DNA of 64,000 bases, taken from assembly GCA_022605955.1 (NCBI GenBank), contig JAKCOZ010000008.1, positions 8,310,001 to 8,374,000 on the forward strand, in the 5' to 3' direction. The notes below the pieces were generated by a model, which worked only from the letters and a program-made list of their open reading frames with translations, was not told where the DNA came from and ran no database searches. The translations under genes were made by a program, and so were the position numbers. This document shows positions 50,901-62,900 of the stretch, one piece after another (positions within the stretch are counted from its first letter, which is position 1; every line of letters starts with the position of its first letter). The DNA comes from Rallus limicola (Eukaryota > Chordata > Aves > Gruiformes > Rallidae).

Positions 50901-53900
50901 AGCCCCGGTGCAGAGAGGGGCTGAGAGCTGGGTGAGAAGGGTTTGCATCTCATGATCTCATTGTCATGAAGTTTCTGTTTCCCTGGCACACAAACCCTCG
51001 CTGGTGTTTTGGAGGAGCATGGGGGTGACTCAGTGGATGTGTTTCCTCATGTCGCTAGTCCTTGACTGGCTCCTGAAACCTCCCCGCTACTTCCCCCCAG
51101 AGTATCATTTCCACCCTTCCCCACTCTATTTTGCTTCCCCTCTGAATTTACTTTTTTCCCCTTTAACCTGGTTTCTGTTCTCTTTCCAATCTTTACCCCG
51201 AGGCATGCGCCTCTGAGCCCGGGTGCCTCTCTGTCATGCTCCACGGGCATTCAAAAGGCTCCCGATCCCCAGAGGTTCCTATGGCTGCTGGGCTGGGGCA
51301 GGTTGGCTCAGGGTGCCCCTCACCTCCCACCTGTGACCTGCAAAAGCACAACCAGAGCTTGTATCTGCAGCGTGCACAAAGCCCAGGTCCCTGGTGCAGC
51401 TGCTGTGCTCCAGGTCAGGGGCAGCTGCATTTCATGCAGGTAGATGGGGCTTGGCTAAGATGCTCTGTGCTTGATGTATACACTCCTCTGGGTTTCTTTC
51501 ACAATAAATAAATGCAGTATTAGGTGTGACACCACCAGGCATTACTGGTACACCGTTGCCTGTTAAATATAATTATTTGGGAGGTGGACTCGATGATCCT
51601 TACAGGGTCTTTCCAACTCGAGATATTTTATGTTCTTTGTATGGATTTCGCCCAGGAACACAAATGGTATCTCCATTCATGTTTCCTTCTCAGTGCTGTG
51701 TTAATTATTTGTTTTCCTTTGTGTTTCTGGCAGCAGGTACGCCCTGCCTGCCCTGCCATGGGCTTGTGTCAGTTGTTCACACTGCAACAGCAGTTGAGCT
51801 GGACTTTCTTTCCCCAGCAAATCAAATACTGCTTTGCCAGAGCTTCCCTTCCTGGCATGAAAGGGCAAGGCTGTCTTTGCTTACCCCTCCTTTCCCCCTG
51901 CCTTGGTCCTCATTGCTGTCAAAGTCTCACAGCTCTCCCAGAATCTGGCAGCAGCTCCTTGGAGGACCAAACCTCACAGAGTGCTGCTGTTTCTGCCTCT
52001 TTTCACTGGAGTTTCTCCTTGTCCTTGAGCAGGACCTTTTGCGAGCATTAATGCATGCTAATGAGGCGTTAAATGCCAGGGTGTAGAATTAAAGAATAAA
52101 GAAGTGACGTCTTGGACATCTTTCCTAGAGCCAGAGCTCCGTCTATGGGTCTCCACTCTTAAAGCGGCACAGCCTGCGGGTCACGACCAGAGGTGTCATC
52201 TGATGGCGCATGTGCATACCCAAACCCCCCTGTCCTGCTGCAGACACCCCCTCCCCCAGCCAGAAACCTCCTGTTTCGGAGAGTACAAAGCTGCAGAAGG
52301 AAAACAAAATGAACTTTGAAAACACAGTGCATCGCTTACTCGCTCCCCAAAGAGAGAAGAGGGTCTTAGAATGCACTCGCTTAAATGCTCGGCCTCTGTG
52401 GCCAAAGCCCCACTGAGCTTGGTGTTTGCATTCCCTCTTTCTGATTGCAGTAACTGAGTGAAACAAACATTTGGAAATGAATGCCATGTTTGGGATTTAG
52501 AGGCAGAGGAAAGGCTCAAGCCAGCAGGTGAGTGAAAAGCTGGGTCTCTGCATTACCTGTGGACATGCACTGACAACTCATGGATTTTGCTCAGTTTGGT
52601 TTAAAAATTTAGATTTAAACAATTGCCCTGAAAGGGAAGTGCAGCACGGGCTGTGAGTTTGTTCTTTCTCCTTTTTTCTTTCATCTTCCTTTGAATGAAA
52701 TTCTAACTTCTTCCAGCTTCTTTGGAAAGGGAGAAACCCATTCCAAAACCATGGACCTTCGGTGAACTTGCACCAGATTATGTGTTTGCATCCAAACAGA
52801 GGGCTGGGCAAGGCTCCCACGGCACTGGGTTATGCAGAGAAAGAATCTTTCTCTGCTCCAGAGCTCACTTCTCTTAACAAGGTCCAGCTGAAAGGACATT
52901 AAGCCTGTTTGGGCTTCTGCAGCATGGGAATTAGCCTGCTTTTCATTAGAAGGATGGGCCCGAACCATAGAATTTGGCCCTAGAGTGCAGGCATTTGGGA
53001 TTGTGCAACTTGGATTTGGAGCAAAGTTTTATTTTCAGAACAAATCCAGAGGGTTTTGGGTAGTAGGAAGTAGGAGCCTCCTCAGGTACCAGAGCAGGGT
53101 GCTTACTTCCTGGAGGCACCATGTGTTGGTGGAGGGGTTGCAACGCTATAGCTTTTCTGCAAGTCATTGAACATATGGTCACCATATGTCCTCTCATCTT
53201 TCTAAATCTACCAGAGCTTTCACTGTGACAAAAGATGAAAGCTAAATGTAGAGTTGTGTAAGCAGACCTGAGATAAGAGATGAGTCAAGAAGTATGTAAC
53301 TGGGGGAGGAGCTGCTGGTTCTGGACCCATGGGTGATGGTGGTATCTGGGCAGGGTTGGGAGAGCCGAGTGGAAATGGCTCTTTGCCTAGCAGTTATCTT
53401 TGTCAGGCTTTTTTTGGGGGGAAAGAAAACAAATGGTGGGAGCTGCAGTGAGGGGGCTTTGTGCATGGCAACCCGTCTGTTAGGTGTTTGCAGAAGTTCT
53501 GTATTGTGCACGTTGAGCCAAAGAGTTGGCTGGAGAGAGGAGCACCATGACGGGAGAGGCTTTGATGTATCCCATGGGAGATCCAGTAAACACCTGCATC
53601 AGAAGGGGTTGAGGTTGGTGGGAAAGGACAGTGGACAAAGCCCTTTTTGAGTTAGAGGATTGGAGTGAAACAGAGGGAGAGGAAAAACCAGAGGGTTCCC
53701 CCCATTATTCCTGGCTTCAGGAATAATATGGATTTGTAGCAGCTTTTGCAGTGCCTTCCATATCAGATGTTTAAGGGGTGATGAAGCCACAGTTGAGCAT
53801 GTGCCTGATGTGGTGGAGTGGTATTTAGACCCACATCTCAGAGGAATTCAGCACACCCATCCCAACCACCCCTGTTTGGGGTGAAGTTTCACATCTCTAG

Positions 53901-56900
53901 GAGGGTCTAGGAGCAGCCCTTGCCCCGTGTTGCTCCCTGCATCAGTAGCAAAGTCAGCAGCAGGACCTAAAAGATCCAATTCCCTGCTCTGGGTCTCCAT
54001 CCAAAAGGCTACTTGTGGCAGGCTCAGCTGGGGTGCTAACCTCAGCAAAAGTCAAGAGATTTGTGGAGTGCTGAGCTTACTTAAAAAAAAAAAAAAAGAA
54101 AAAAGAGGAAGGCTTTATTTTAAGAAATGCAGCTTTAGATCTCCTACAGGAAATGACTCCTCACTGCCAGTTTTGACTTTCTGGTGGATCATCAGCCGTA
54201 TCTTGTGATTGCATTTCAGCTGCCCTTCTGCAGCAGAGAGAAGGAAAATGAAGAAAGGCTGGCCAGGGCTGCTGCCGGAAATCCGTCTGCCCCAGATCAC
54301 TTTCAGCTGCCTCCATGAGACAGCAGTTTCCAACGCCCTGTTTTCCCTGCCCAGTTCTCATTTAACCCAGACGCTGCCAAGTGAGAGGGGTTGGGGGTTT
54401 TTTTTGGTAATGGCAGTGCTGCAACATGGGGGGTGCTGGCAGTAATGTGGGGCTGCTGATGGGGCTTGTGGTACCCAAGGCTGAATTAGCAGCTCAGGCA
54501 TGTATTTATTCCTTCACCTTTGGTTTCATTAGGTTGCATCTCTGATGCTGTTTTTGATGATTGGTGAGCTCAGCCAGTGCTAGGATTGAAATAAAGGCCT
54601 ATTTAAAGCAGACTCTTGGCCAAAGCCGTGTGCTTTGAGATATAAATATCCATTGAAATGAAGGCAACGGAAGATGCAGAGATCCACGGTGTCTGGTATT
54701 AATAACATACAGAAAAGCTCTATTTACTTATTACTAGCCTCTTGTTTTGTTGTGGATAAATGTTGTGGATAAATGAGCACCAGCAAGCTCTCTTCTGGTG
54801 TGAATGGAGGCGGCCGGTGGATGCTTTTCAGGTTCCACAGAAACCTTGGACCCCTGACGCTTGTCTGGCTCTGTTTACATGGTAACCTCCTTTTCACAAG
54901 GAGGTGGTTGTGCTTGACAGTCTCCGGGAGTTGAGGATGCTCCTGCCAGCCTGCTGCCCCTTTTTTCCCCTGTCAGACCAGTGTGAGAATGGATCCTAAG
55001 ATAATTTCCTGAGCTTTCCCTGACTTCCTACTGGTGCCAACCATCTGGCAACAGGACAGTGCCGTGAACCTGAGCTGTGCCACGGGCAGGCTGCCTTGCC
55101 TGGCCTCTTGATGTGCAGCGCCAGCTGCTTTGAGTCATGGAAAGAGATTAGTGGGGAAGTCAATGATTTATTTGCTTTAGCAGGCACTGTGTCTTAGCCT
55201 TTTCCCAACTGGAAAGGTCTAAGTTTTCCAAGTGTTCAGATCCTCTTCCGCTGCCCTTCCTCCTCCCACTCAAAATATGCTGTTCCTGGAGCCTCTCCTA
55301 CAGATTTCGGGTGCTTTTGCTGAGAGATTGGCTGGTCTGGTGTAAAAACAATGCTCAAGCAGTGCCCTGTGTTGTTAGGGATTGATTTCTTCTCTCCTAA
55401 GCTGCTGCTTTTGGTGTGTCCAACCCTTGGGAGTACAAACAACATGTGGTGCTGGGGCTCTTTGGGTCATGGGCACAGTGGCCAGGGCTTGTTAAAGGGA
55501 TGGCACCGGGGGATCTGGAAATGCTTGCCATAACTTATTCCTCCCAATGGTTTTTCCTGTGGGGTTTTTTATGGTTTGGTGGTTTGTTTTTTTTCAAAGT
55601 AGTTATTCAAGTAACCAAAAATGACAAAAAGAACAGCGTTTTGAAGGTCCTGATCCAAAGCCTGGATCTGAGCATGGAGGCGCAAAAATGAAGTGGTTTG
55701 ATTTAATGGGAACAAAATGCAGTATGATTTTTCTCCTCCCGAGTGCTCAGAAACCAAGAAACTGGCTTTAAAATGATGAGGATTATTTTTTTCTGGTGTG
55801 GTAGGCACACCAATTTAAGAAAGGAGTGTCAGAGGAGCATGTTTTCAGACCCTTTTTCCATCTTCATAAAAGCTGAGATCAGTTGTTATTTCTCTCAAAT
55901 GAAAGCTAATATTTTTTTTTGCATAATTTTATCGTCCCCAGAAGAAGGGGACTTCAGAAAAAATCACTTTCTACCAAAAGACCTAGTGACAGAGCCATTA
56001 GTGCATTGAGTTTCAGGTCTCTTGGTGCCGCAGTGGTTCGGTGCAGTTCCTAAAAGGCAAGCTTGGTTATCACAGAGGACAGGCAGGCTGTCCTGCCCAG
56101 CCCACAGCCACCGCAGGCTCCCACTTTGCAGCCTGCTGCTCAGGAAGCTTGGGATGAAATCGGGGTCAGAGGCTGGATGCTTCTGCCAGAAGCTGTCCCC
56201 TGATTGTGGCTTGCTGGCAAGGACCCTGCTCGGGGACCGGAGCCGCAGTACGCAGCACGGGTGTCAAGCTGCCAAGCCGGGTTTGCACGGTGCTGACGTG
56301 AGGGCAGAGGGGATTTGGGCTGTCATCCCGGCGGGCAGCTGAGGGGGAGAGGCAGAGGCGGCTGGGGTGAAACGAGGACAATTGGACATCCTGCCAAAAG
56401 CTGTCTGAGTGACAGTGTAAGAGGTGCAGCCCAGCTGGGGTGCAGCAGTGGGATGGAGATGTATTTTGGGCCTGGAAGAGAGATGGAGGGACCAGCTGGG
56501 CTGCTGGTCTCGGGACCCCTTGGTGGCTTCTTTGAGAAGAGGTTGCCTCCAAGCAGTGGTGCACCCTATGGCTCATGCCCTGCTGGGTCCTAGACTAGTC
56601 CAAACTTAGACTGGGGACTACTCTCCCTCCCCAGAAGCATTGCTTTCCTCTGCTACACCCTCCTAGGTTGTCTCTGCAGCCTCCCTGATGTGTGTGTCAT
56701 GTTGGACCCCCCTCAACAATCAAGAACTGCCTGGGAAGTGTGTTATCAAATTCAGAGGGAACATTTCATTTCTCAGTTAGATCTGGATCTTTTAAACAGC
56801 TAAGCTTGTCTCATTTCAGGGATGGGAACAGAAGAAAACATCTCTTGTTACATTTGGAGAACATAATGTCTTTTGGCTCCACAAAACATGTTCAATAGAG

Positions 56901-59900
56901 AACATGCAAGCTCAAAGGGTTCAAGGGGATTAAAGTTGAGGGTAATGTCCTGCACTATGAGACTTCTGCTGGAGCAGAGGTTCCATGAAATACACTCTTC
57001 TCAAGGTCTTATTTTCATCTTGGAAATGAAACTAGGAAGTAAAGCTAGGTTCATTGTGGATGTAGGGGTGGAGGCTTCCTGCAGGCATGTTCTTACATGG
57101 CATAGAGACTGATTAACCACACCAGCACTGCATGTGACTGTGGGAGAGCTGAGACTGGAAACGTGCAGCTTGTTTCACTGCAAAATGCGAGTACCAGGTA
57201 GCACTCTGCATGCTGCAAACCTCACCAAAGGACTCCCTGCCACATTGCCTTGGGGCTCCTCTCTGGTCCTGAGCAAAAGAATGGGGTGGATTCCCACCTC
57301 TGGTGTTCCAGGTAGATGCTGAGAAGTGGGATAACTCTTGTCATGCCCATATGAGAAATAAATGTGTCCCACTCACCATGTTTCTCCAGTCTTCAGGAGA
57401 TGGATGGTGAGCTCGTGGTGCTTGCAGGATTGGCCACTCTTCCAAGCTGATGCAGACAGTGAAAATTGTGACATCTCTCCTGTTAAAGGTCAACATGGAA
57501 ATTCCCACTCTTGGCACATTCCCTATGATGAGCTTCAGCCAATGACTTCTTGCATGTTGAGCCAGTGTGGTCAAGTCAGAAAACACATTTCAACATGTTT
57601 ATATTTCAAGCTCACACCCCACACTTAGTCATCCTCATGTGGAAGGGCTTTTTCTCCATCCCCTTCAATAAACAAAACTGCTTGGTTTAAGATGCTGGTT
57701 CTTAAATTTTCCAGTGGCAGCGGTTTAGTAGGATGCATCACTTGGGAATGGCTCTTTCCCTTCCCTGGGACAGTCATTTCAGGCTCAGTCCCCAGTCTTC
57801 CAGGAGCTGGAAGGGACATGCAGGCTTTCTAGCTTCCTATACCATCCTGGCAACTGACAGCTCTAAAAACTGAACCATATCACGAGCAATAACACACTTC
57901 CAGAGATGGATTTCCAGTGGATTCACATCTTGTTTTGGCCTCTGTGGTGTCGAAGGGGGACGGAGCTAAGGCTGCTGATTGTGGGGGCTCTGCCTGAGAG
58001 CAGGAGAGGATGATCAGGACCATGGGATGGTGTGAATGTGATCTGTTTGCTTCTCTTCCTTCACAGTTCAAATTCAAACATGAGAGTGTTTACTAAATAC
58101 CGTATACACAGCTTCCCAATCTCAGCTGCTTTGGATTCCTTGGAATAGCGCCTGTTTAAGAAAACCATGATTTATAGCTGCTTTGGGCACAGGCATTGCC
58201 ATGGATGCACCAAAATTTCTGTGTGTGAGCCCCTAATCCCCTGAATTAATTGTGAATGAAAGCCAGCCATCCCATCTGGTTGGTTTGTGAAGCAGAGGGT
58301 GCAGGGGGTCCCTGCACTGCAGCTGTGCCCGGAGCAGCAGCAGTGTTGGATGTCACTGCATCCCATGGGCTCATCACCAGAGCTTTGTGGGGAACGAGCA
58401 AAACCAAACCTGCCTCTCCAGTTGCATCTGGGGAAAGGGGAAGGCTGTCACTGTGAAGGCAGAGGGAGGGATTTTTAATCTTCATCAGATGTAGGTCGCC
58501 TCTAGAGATCTTGTAAACATAACCTCCTCTGTCTAGTAATGTTTGAGTATGCAAGCTGGATCCAAAGCAAACGGTGGGAGTGCAGAAGGGGCTGTAGGGG
58601 GGTGTCTTGTGATGTGCTGGGCCATATGAGACGCCTAGTAAAACAGAAGGTGTTACCATGACTTTTGGCAAGGGATATAGCTTGACAGTGCACAGCCTCT
58701 CTGGTAATCCTGGAGTGATGGGAGAGGCAGGGAGATCAGCAGTTTTGTGCTGATGAAAAGAGCCTGTATATAATTTATTTTGTCTGAGGCGCTTGAGGCT
58801 GTTTCCAGTGGGACCGCTGAGCTGTAATTAGGTTACTGATGAGCCTCGTATACAAATCCTTCAGCTCTATAAACTGTGCCTTCAAAGGCAGCCCTTCTCC
58901 TAGGGGCTGACCAAGGAGGAATTCAAGCAGTATTTCCAGAGAGCTGATGGATGCCTTTCTGAAACCAGATGCTCAGCAGGCAGCCACTCTACATACTGTC
59001 ACTGAAAGCATTGGAGCCTGTTGACTTTCTCAGCCCGTGACTAAAGCCCATAGCTGCAAAGGGCTCCTTTGGTAGAGGAGAACCCTTGCTGGATCGGTTT
59101 CTTCATCCATCTCTGCTGTGAGTGGCCCTGATCTACTCCCTGGGGAAGGTTCAGCTGGTGTCAGCAGCCTTTGGAGGTGCTGGCTGGGACACAGAGGTCT
59201 CACTTGGACCCAAGAGTGTCCTTTTTTTTAAGGAGTAGGAAGGACCTTACAAAATGGGTGACCTGCTAGGCTTTCTGCTGCTAAGCCTTGGCTTCAAAAC
59301 CATTAAGAAAGTGCTGCACCATTCCCATCTTCTCTTGACGTAGACAAAGAGCTTTATTCATACAAAACACCAGCCAGCCCAGGAAACATGGAAGCCCTTG
59401 CAGGAGCCACATCTTTCACACCATTTTGAGGGCCTGGCAGTAATACTGACCTCCAGAGATCAGGGCCTGTAAGGGTCAGGGAGGTGCAGAGGAGGACAGA
59501 ACTTCTTGCTGAGCGGTTTGCACACACACCCCACCACCCCCCTGCCACCATTTACTGGCACAGCAGCTCTGCCAGCAAAATTCAATGCCTTAGCGAGACC
59601 AAGCAAAAAACTGCCCACAGTCTGGCTGTGCTGCCTCTAGTCTGGCTCATGTGCCAGGGGCACTTGGGGTGGAAGTACCTCCCCCATCTGCAGGCTGTGT
59701 CTGCTTGGAGAGAGCTGCCCTGTTCTCCCCATGGTGACCGTTGCTTCTGGTACCTCCCAGAGGCAGTTGGTGCCCCTGTTCTGGCCACGTGGTCACACCT
59801 TGGAAGGGAGAGGTGTCTGTTCATCTTGAGTGACTGAAGCTGGAGGAGCTGTGAGTAGGTATTTTTTGCTGCTAATGTAGATAATTATTTGATCTCTAGG

Positions 59901-62900
59901 TGTTTCCCACTGCCATCTGTTTGATGTTCTGCTAAGTAAGGTCTCTCTGGCAGCTTTTCCTGCTGGGCTGCTGGTCCCTCCTCCACCAGCAGCTGCAGCA
60001 GCACCTGGTGCTGGCTCAGGATGCCACTGATGCCTCACCCCTGCTCTTGTCTTCAGGCCATGGAGAGTGTCACTGTGGTGAGTGCAAGTGTCACGCTGGT
60101 TACATTGGGGACAACTGCAACTGCTCCACCGAGACGGACAGCTGTGTTTCCAGCGATGGACAGATGTGCAGCGGCAGGGGCACCTGTGTCTGTGGGAGGT
60201 GTCAGTGCACCGAGCCAGGGGCCTTCGGAGAGACCTGTGAGAAGTGTCCCACCTGCCCAGGCGTCTGTAGCACCAAAAGGTACTCATGGGAGGAGGTTCA
60301 GGAAGGACTTCTCACTGGTAGGGTGGGCATTCCTTTGGTTCCTGGGAGGCTTTTGCCTTCCACTGCTCAGAGACCACGCTAAGCAACCTGAGAGTATCCC
60401 AGCAGAGAAGCAACACGTTCATGTGGTTTCTGCTGGATTCTTAATCTTCCCCTCTGTGTGTCTTTCTGCAGGGATTGCATTGAATGCAAGCTGTTTAACT
60501 CAGGAAGACTGGCTGATAACCAAACCTGCCAAAAGCACTGCAAGGACGAGATCATCACCACTGTGGATGTTCTTGGTAAGTAGGCAGCAGCAAGGGCTGC
60601 CAGTGACCATGGCATTGAACTCCTCTTAACCAGGGCAAGACATACCTATAAAGAAAGCCTCAAGGAACACCTGGTATTTAGAAACCTATGTGTGTATGTA
60701 GTATGTATATGTGGGGTACAGGTGACCCTCTCTCTGGGCTACAGTCTATATTGAAGTTAAAAGCCCCTTTGATTTCAAATAATATCTGAAGATCAAGACG
60801 TGTGAGGACCACTACTGCCAGTGCAAGGAGCAGAGAGGGATGAGATTAAATGAGACAGAAGATTAGACGAGCCGTGAGAAAGTGCAAAGGACAAAGTATT
60901 AGACGAGCCATGAGAGAGTGCAAAAGGACAGAGTATCACTGAAAAAAGGCATTCTCTAATCTTCTGAGAATTCATCTTGGATGAATAGAGCTTGCGAGAG
61001 AAAGCAGAGATATTTTCCTCGAGATGATGAGTTTTGCTTTGGTGGGATGGACTGCTTCTCTGCTGCCCTTTATGTCCTCTTCTAGAGGTCACCACACACG
61101 TATGTCCCTCAGCTCCTTTTCAGTCTCCGTTCTGGGAGTCCCTGGTTGCTATCTGGGGGATAGAGAGGACCAAAACTGTGACAGCTTTAAGCACAGTCCT
61201 GACCTTTGCCTTAGCAATTACCCCTTGGAGTGAGGGATGGGGAGGCTGGTGTTCCTAGATCACGTAGGGATATATTGCATTCCACATCTGACGTTTCCTC
61301 CTTTTCCTCCCATGGTTTATAGAGGTAGGAGTGTTCTGCCTTGCTTGCCCTTTCTCTCCCTCCCTCCTGAGCTGCTTGCTGATGATGTTTTTCCCATTGA
61401 CTCCTTTCACATCCAGTGTCTACCTTTTAAATTACAACCAGTGGGGTTTCCTACCTTTTCCTTTGGGAGATGTATTCTCGTTCCCTCCATCCTCTCTGCA
61501 GTTTTCCAGGGAGTGCACCTGCACCAGCACACTGTGAGAGGTTACAAGGCACTTCCAAACCACACAAAGCTACTTCCTGATGCCTGGCTGGCATGTGTTT
61601 CTTCAGAGCCAGCAAACACTTAGGGATTAAAGCTCAACTCTCCTGCCTGGGTGTTGCACCATGCCAAAGTCAGCTTCTGTGCTGACCAGACCCAGGAAGG
61701 GAAGGCTGGGCTGTGGTTTGACGCCCCCCCACATGGCTTTCAGAGAAAAACACAGCCAAATTTCTCTTTTAAGACATTTTGGGGAATTGCCTGTATTCTT
61801 CTGTTGACCTAAAGCAGCCAGTTTGTGGGTGGTGCTGAGCTCTTGGTAGCTCAGGGCACTCTCTGGTTTGGAGATCCGGGCTAATAAAGAGGTGAAGCAA
61901 AATATTGCTAGAGAAAGTGCTTGGGGACCGTGGACTTCTTTACAGGCAGCCTTGGCAAAATCCTTGTGTGCGAGTGCTTTTGTGTTACACAGCATGTGTT
62001 AAAAATCCCCTGGGAGACCCAACGCTGACATCTGTCACGGGAAACATTGGTCTGTGTAGTCCTGGCAGTGGAGAATGGGACATTAAATATTGAGCCTCAA
62101 TGAACACACCCTGGAAGCTCCAACATGCCTGTGGGCTCTGGGTATGAAGCAGCCGGTGCTTCAGAGCTTCGTGGAGCAGAGGCATCTATCACTGGACCGA
62201 CGAGCCGAAACAATGCCTTTTGGGAATCTGATATATGACTTGCATTGGATTCTGCAGGATCACCTTCGCTTCTGCAATATTATATTTCCATTCCTGATGG
62301 TTCCAGAGGAGGGATTTCAACACCGAGAGTGGCATGACAGGTCCAGTGCTGGGCTGAACCTGCCAACAGCACATTTCAGTGGAGCAGAAGGCTCAGTGTA
62401 GCCATCCCACCTCTCCCTGTGGATGCGTGATCCCTGAAGACTGAGAGAGATGTTGCTATCAAGACTTTAATCACAGGCTCTATTAGCAGAAGAATGGTGC
62501 AAGGATGGGATTGAAAGCAGAGGGATCTGGAGGGACTGAGATTTGCTGCTCAACTCAGAAGGGCATTAGTCAAGAAACATGGAAGCTTTATCAGTATTAA
62601 TCTAATTAGCACCTTGCTTTGTAACAATCAGCACTTCTCCAGCCCTGCCTTTGATACCACTGTGTAGACAGAGCATGTTCTCCTGTCCTGAGGTAGAAAC
62701 AGCTGAGGTTTGTCCACAGCAGGAACCCCTCCAGGACTCACCAGAGGGGCAGCTGCCTGAAATGGAAAGTATTAATCTTTCTCCTGAGAGTAGGCCAAAG
62801 GGATTGGAAGACAAACAGGAGAGAAATAAGGGGCTGGAATAGCAGTGGTCATTAACATGATAATTTTTCAGCCTGACGGGCAGGTACAAGTGAGGAGGAG

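Larger units (their letters stand above)
41947..60056 (+). other. ITGB5: ITGB5 intron 10
   Basis: The largest intron in the window (18.1 kb). It contains an antisense CR1 (42475-42968), an antisense solo-LTR-like element (47648-48308), a CR1 3' fragment (51577-51634), a hairpin at 46981-47006 and a 13-bp tandem duplication at 54748-54773. Unassigned open frames of 178 and 186 codons occur at 48761-49297 and 51526-52086; the second overlaps the CR1 fragment. No recognised gene. Confidence 0.9.

Noticed and set aside
51526..52086. 186-codon open frame in intron 10
   Set aside because: It begins by running through a CR1 3' fragment and shows no recognisable domain; most likely chance.
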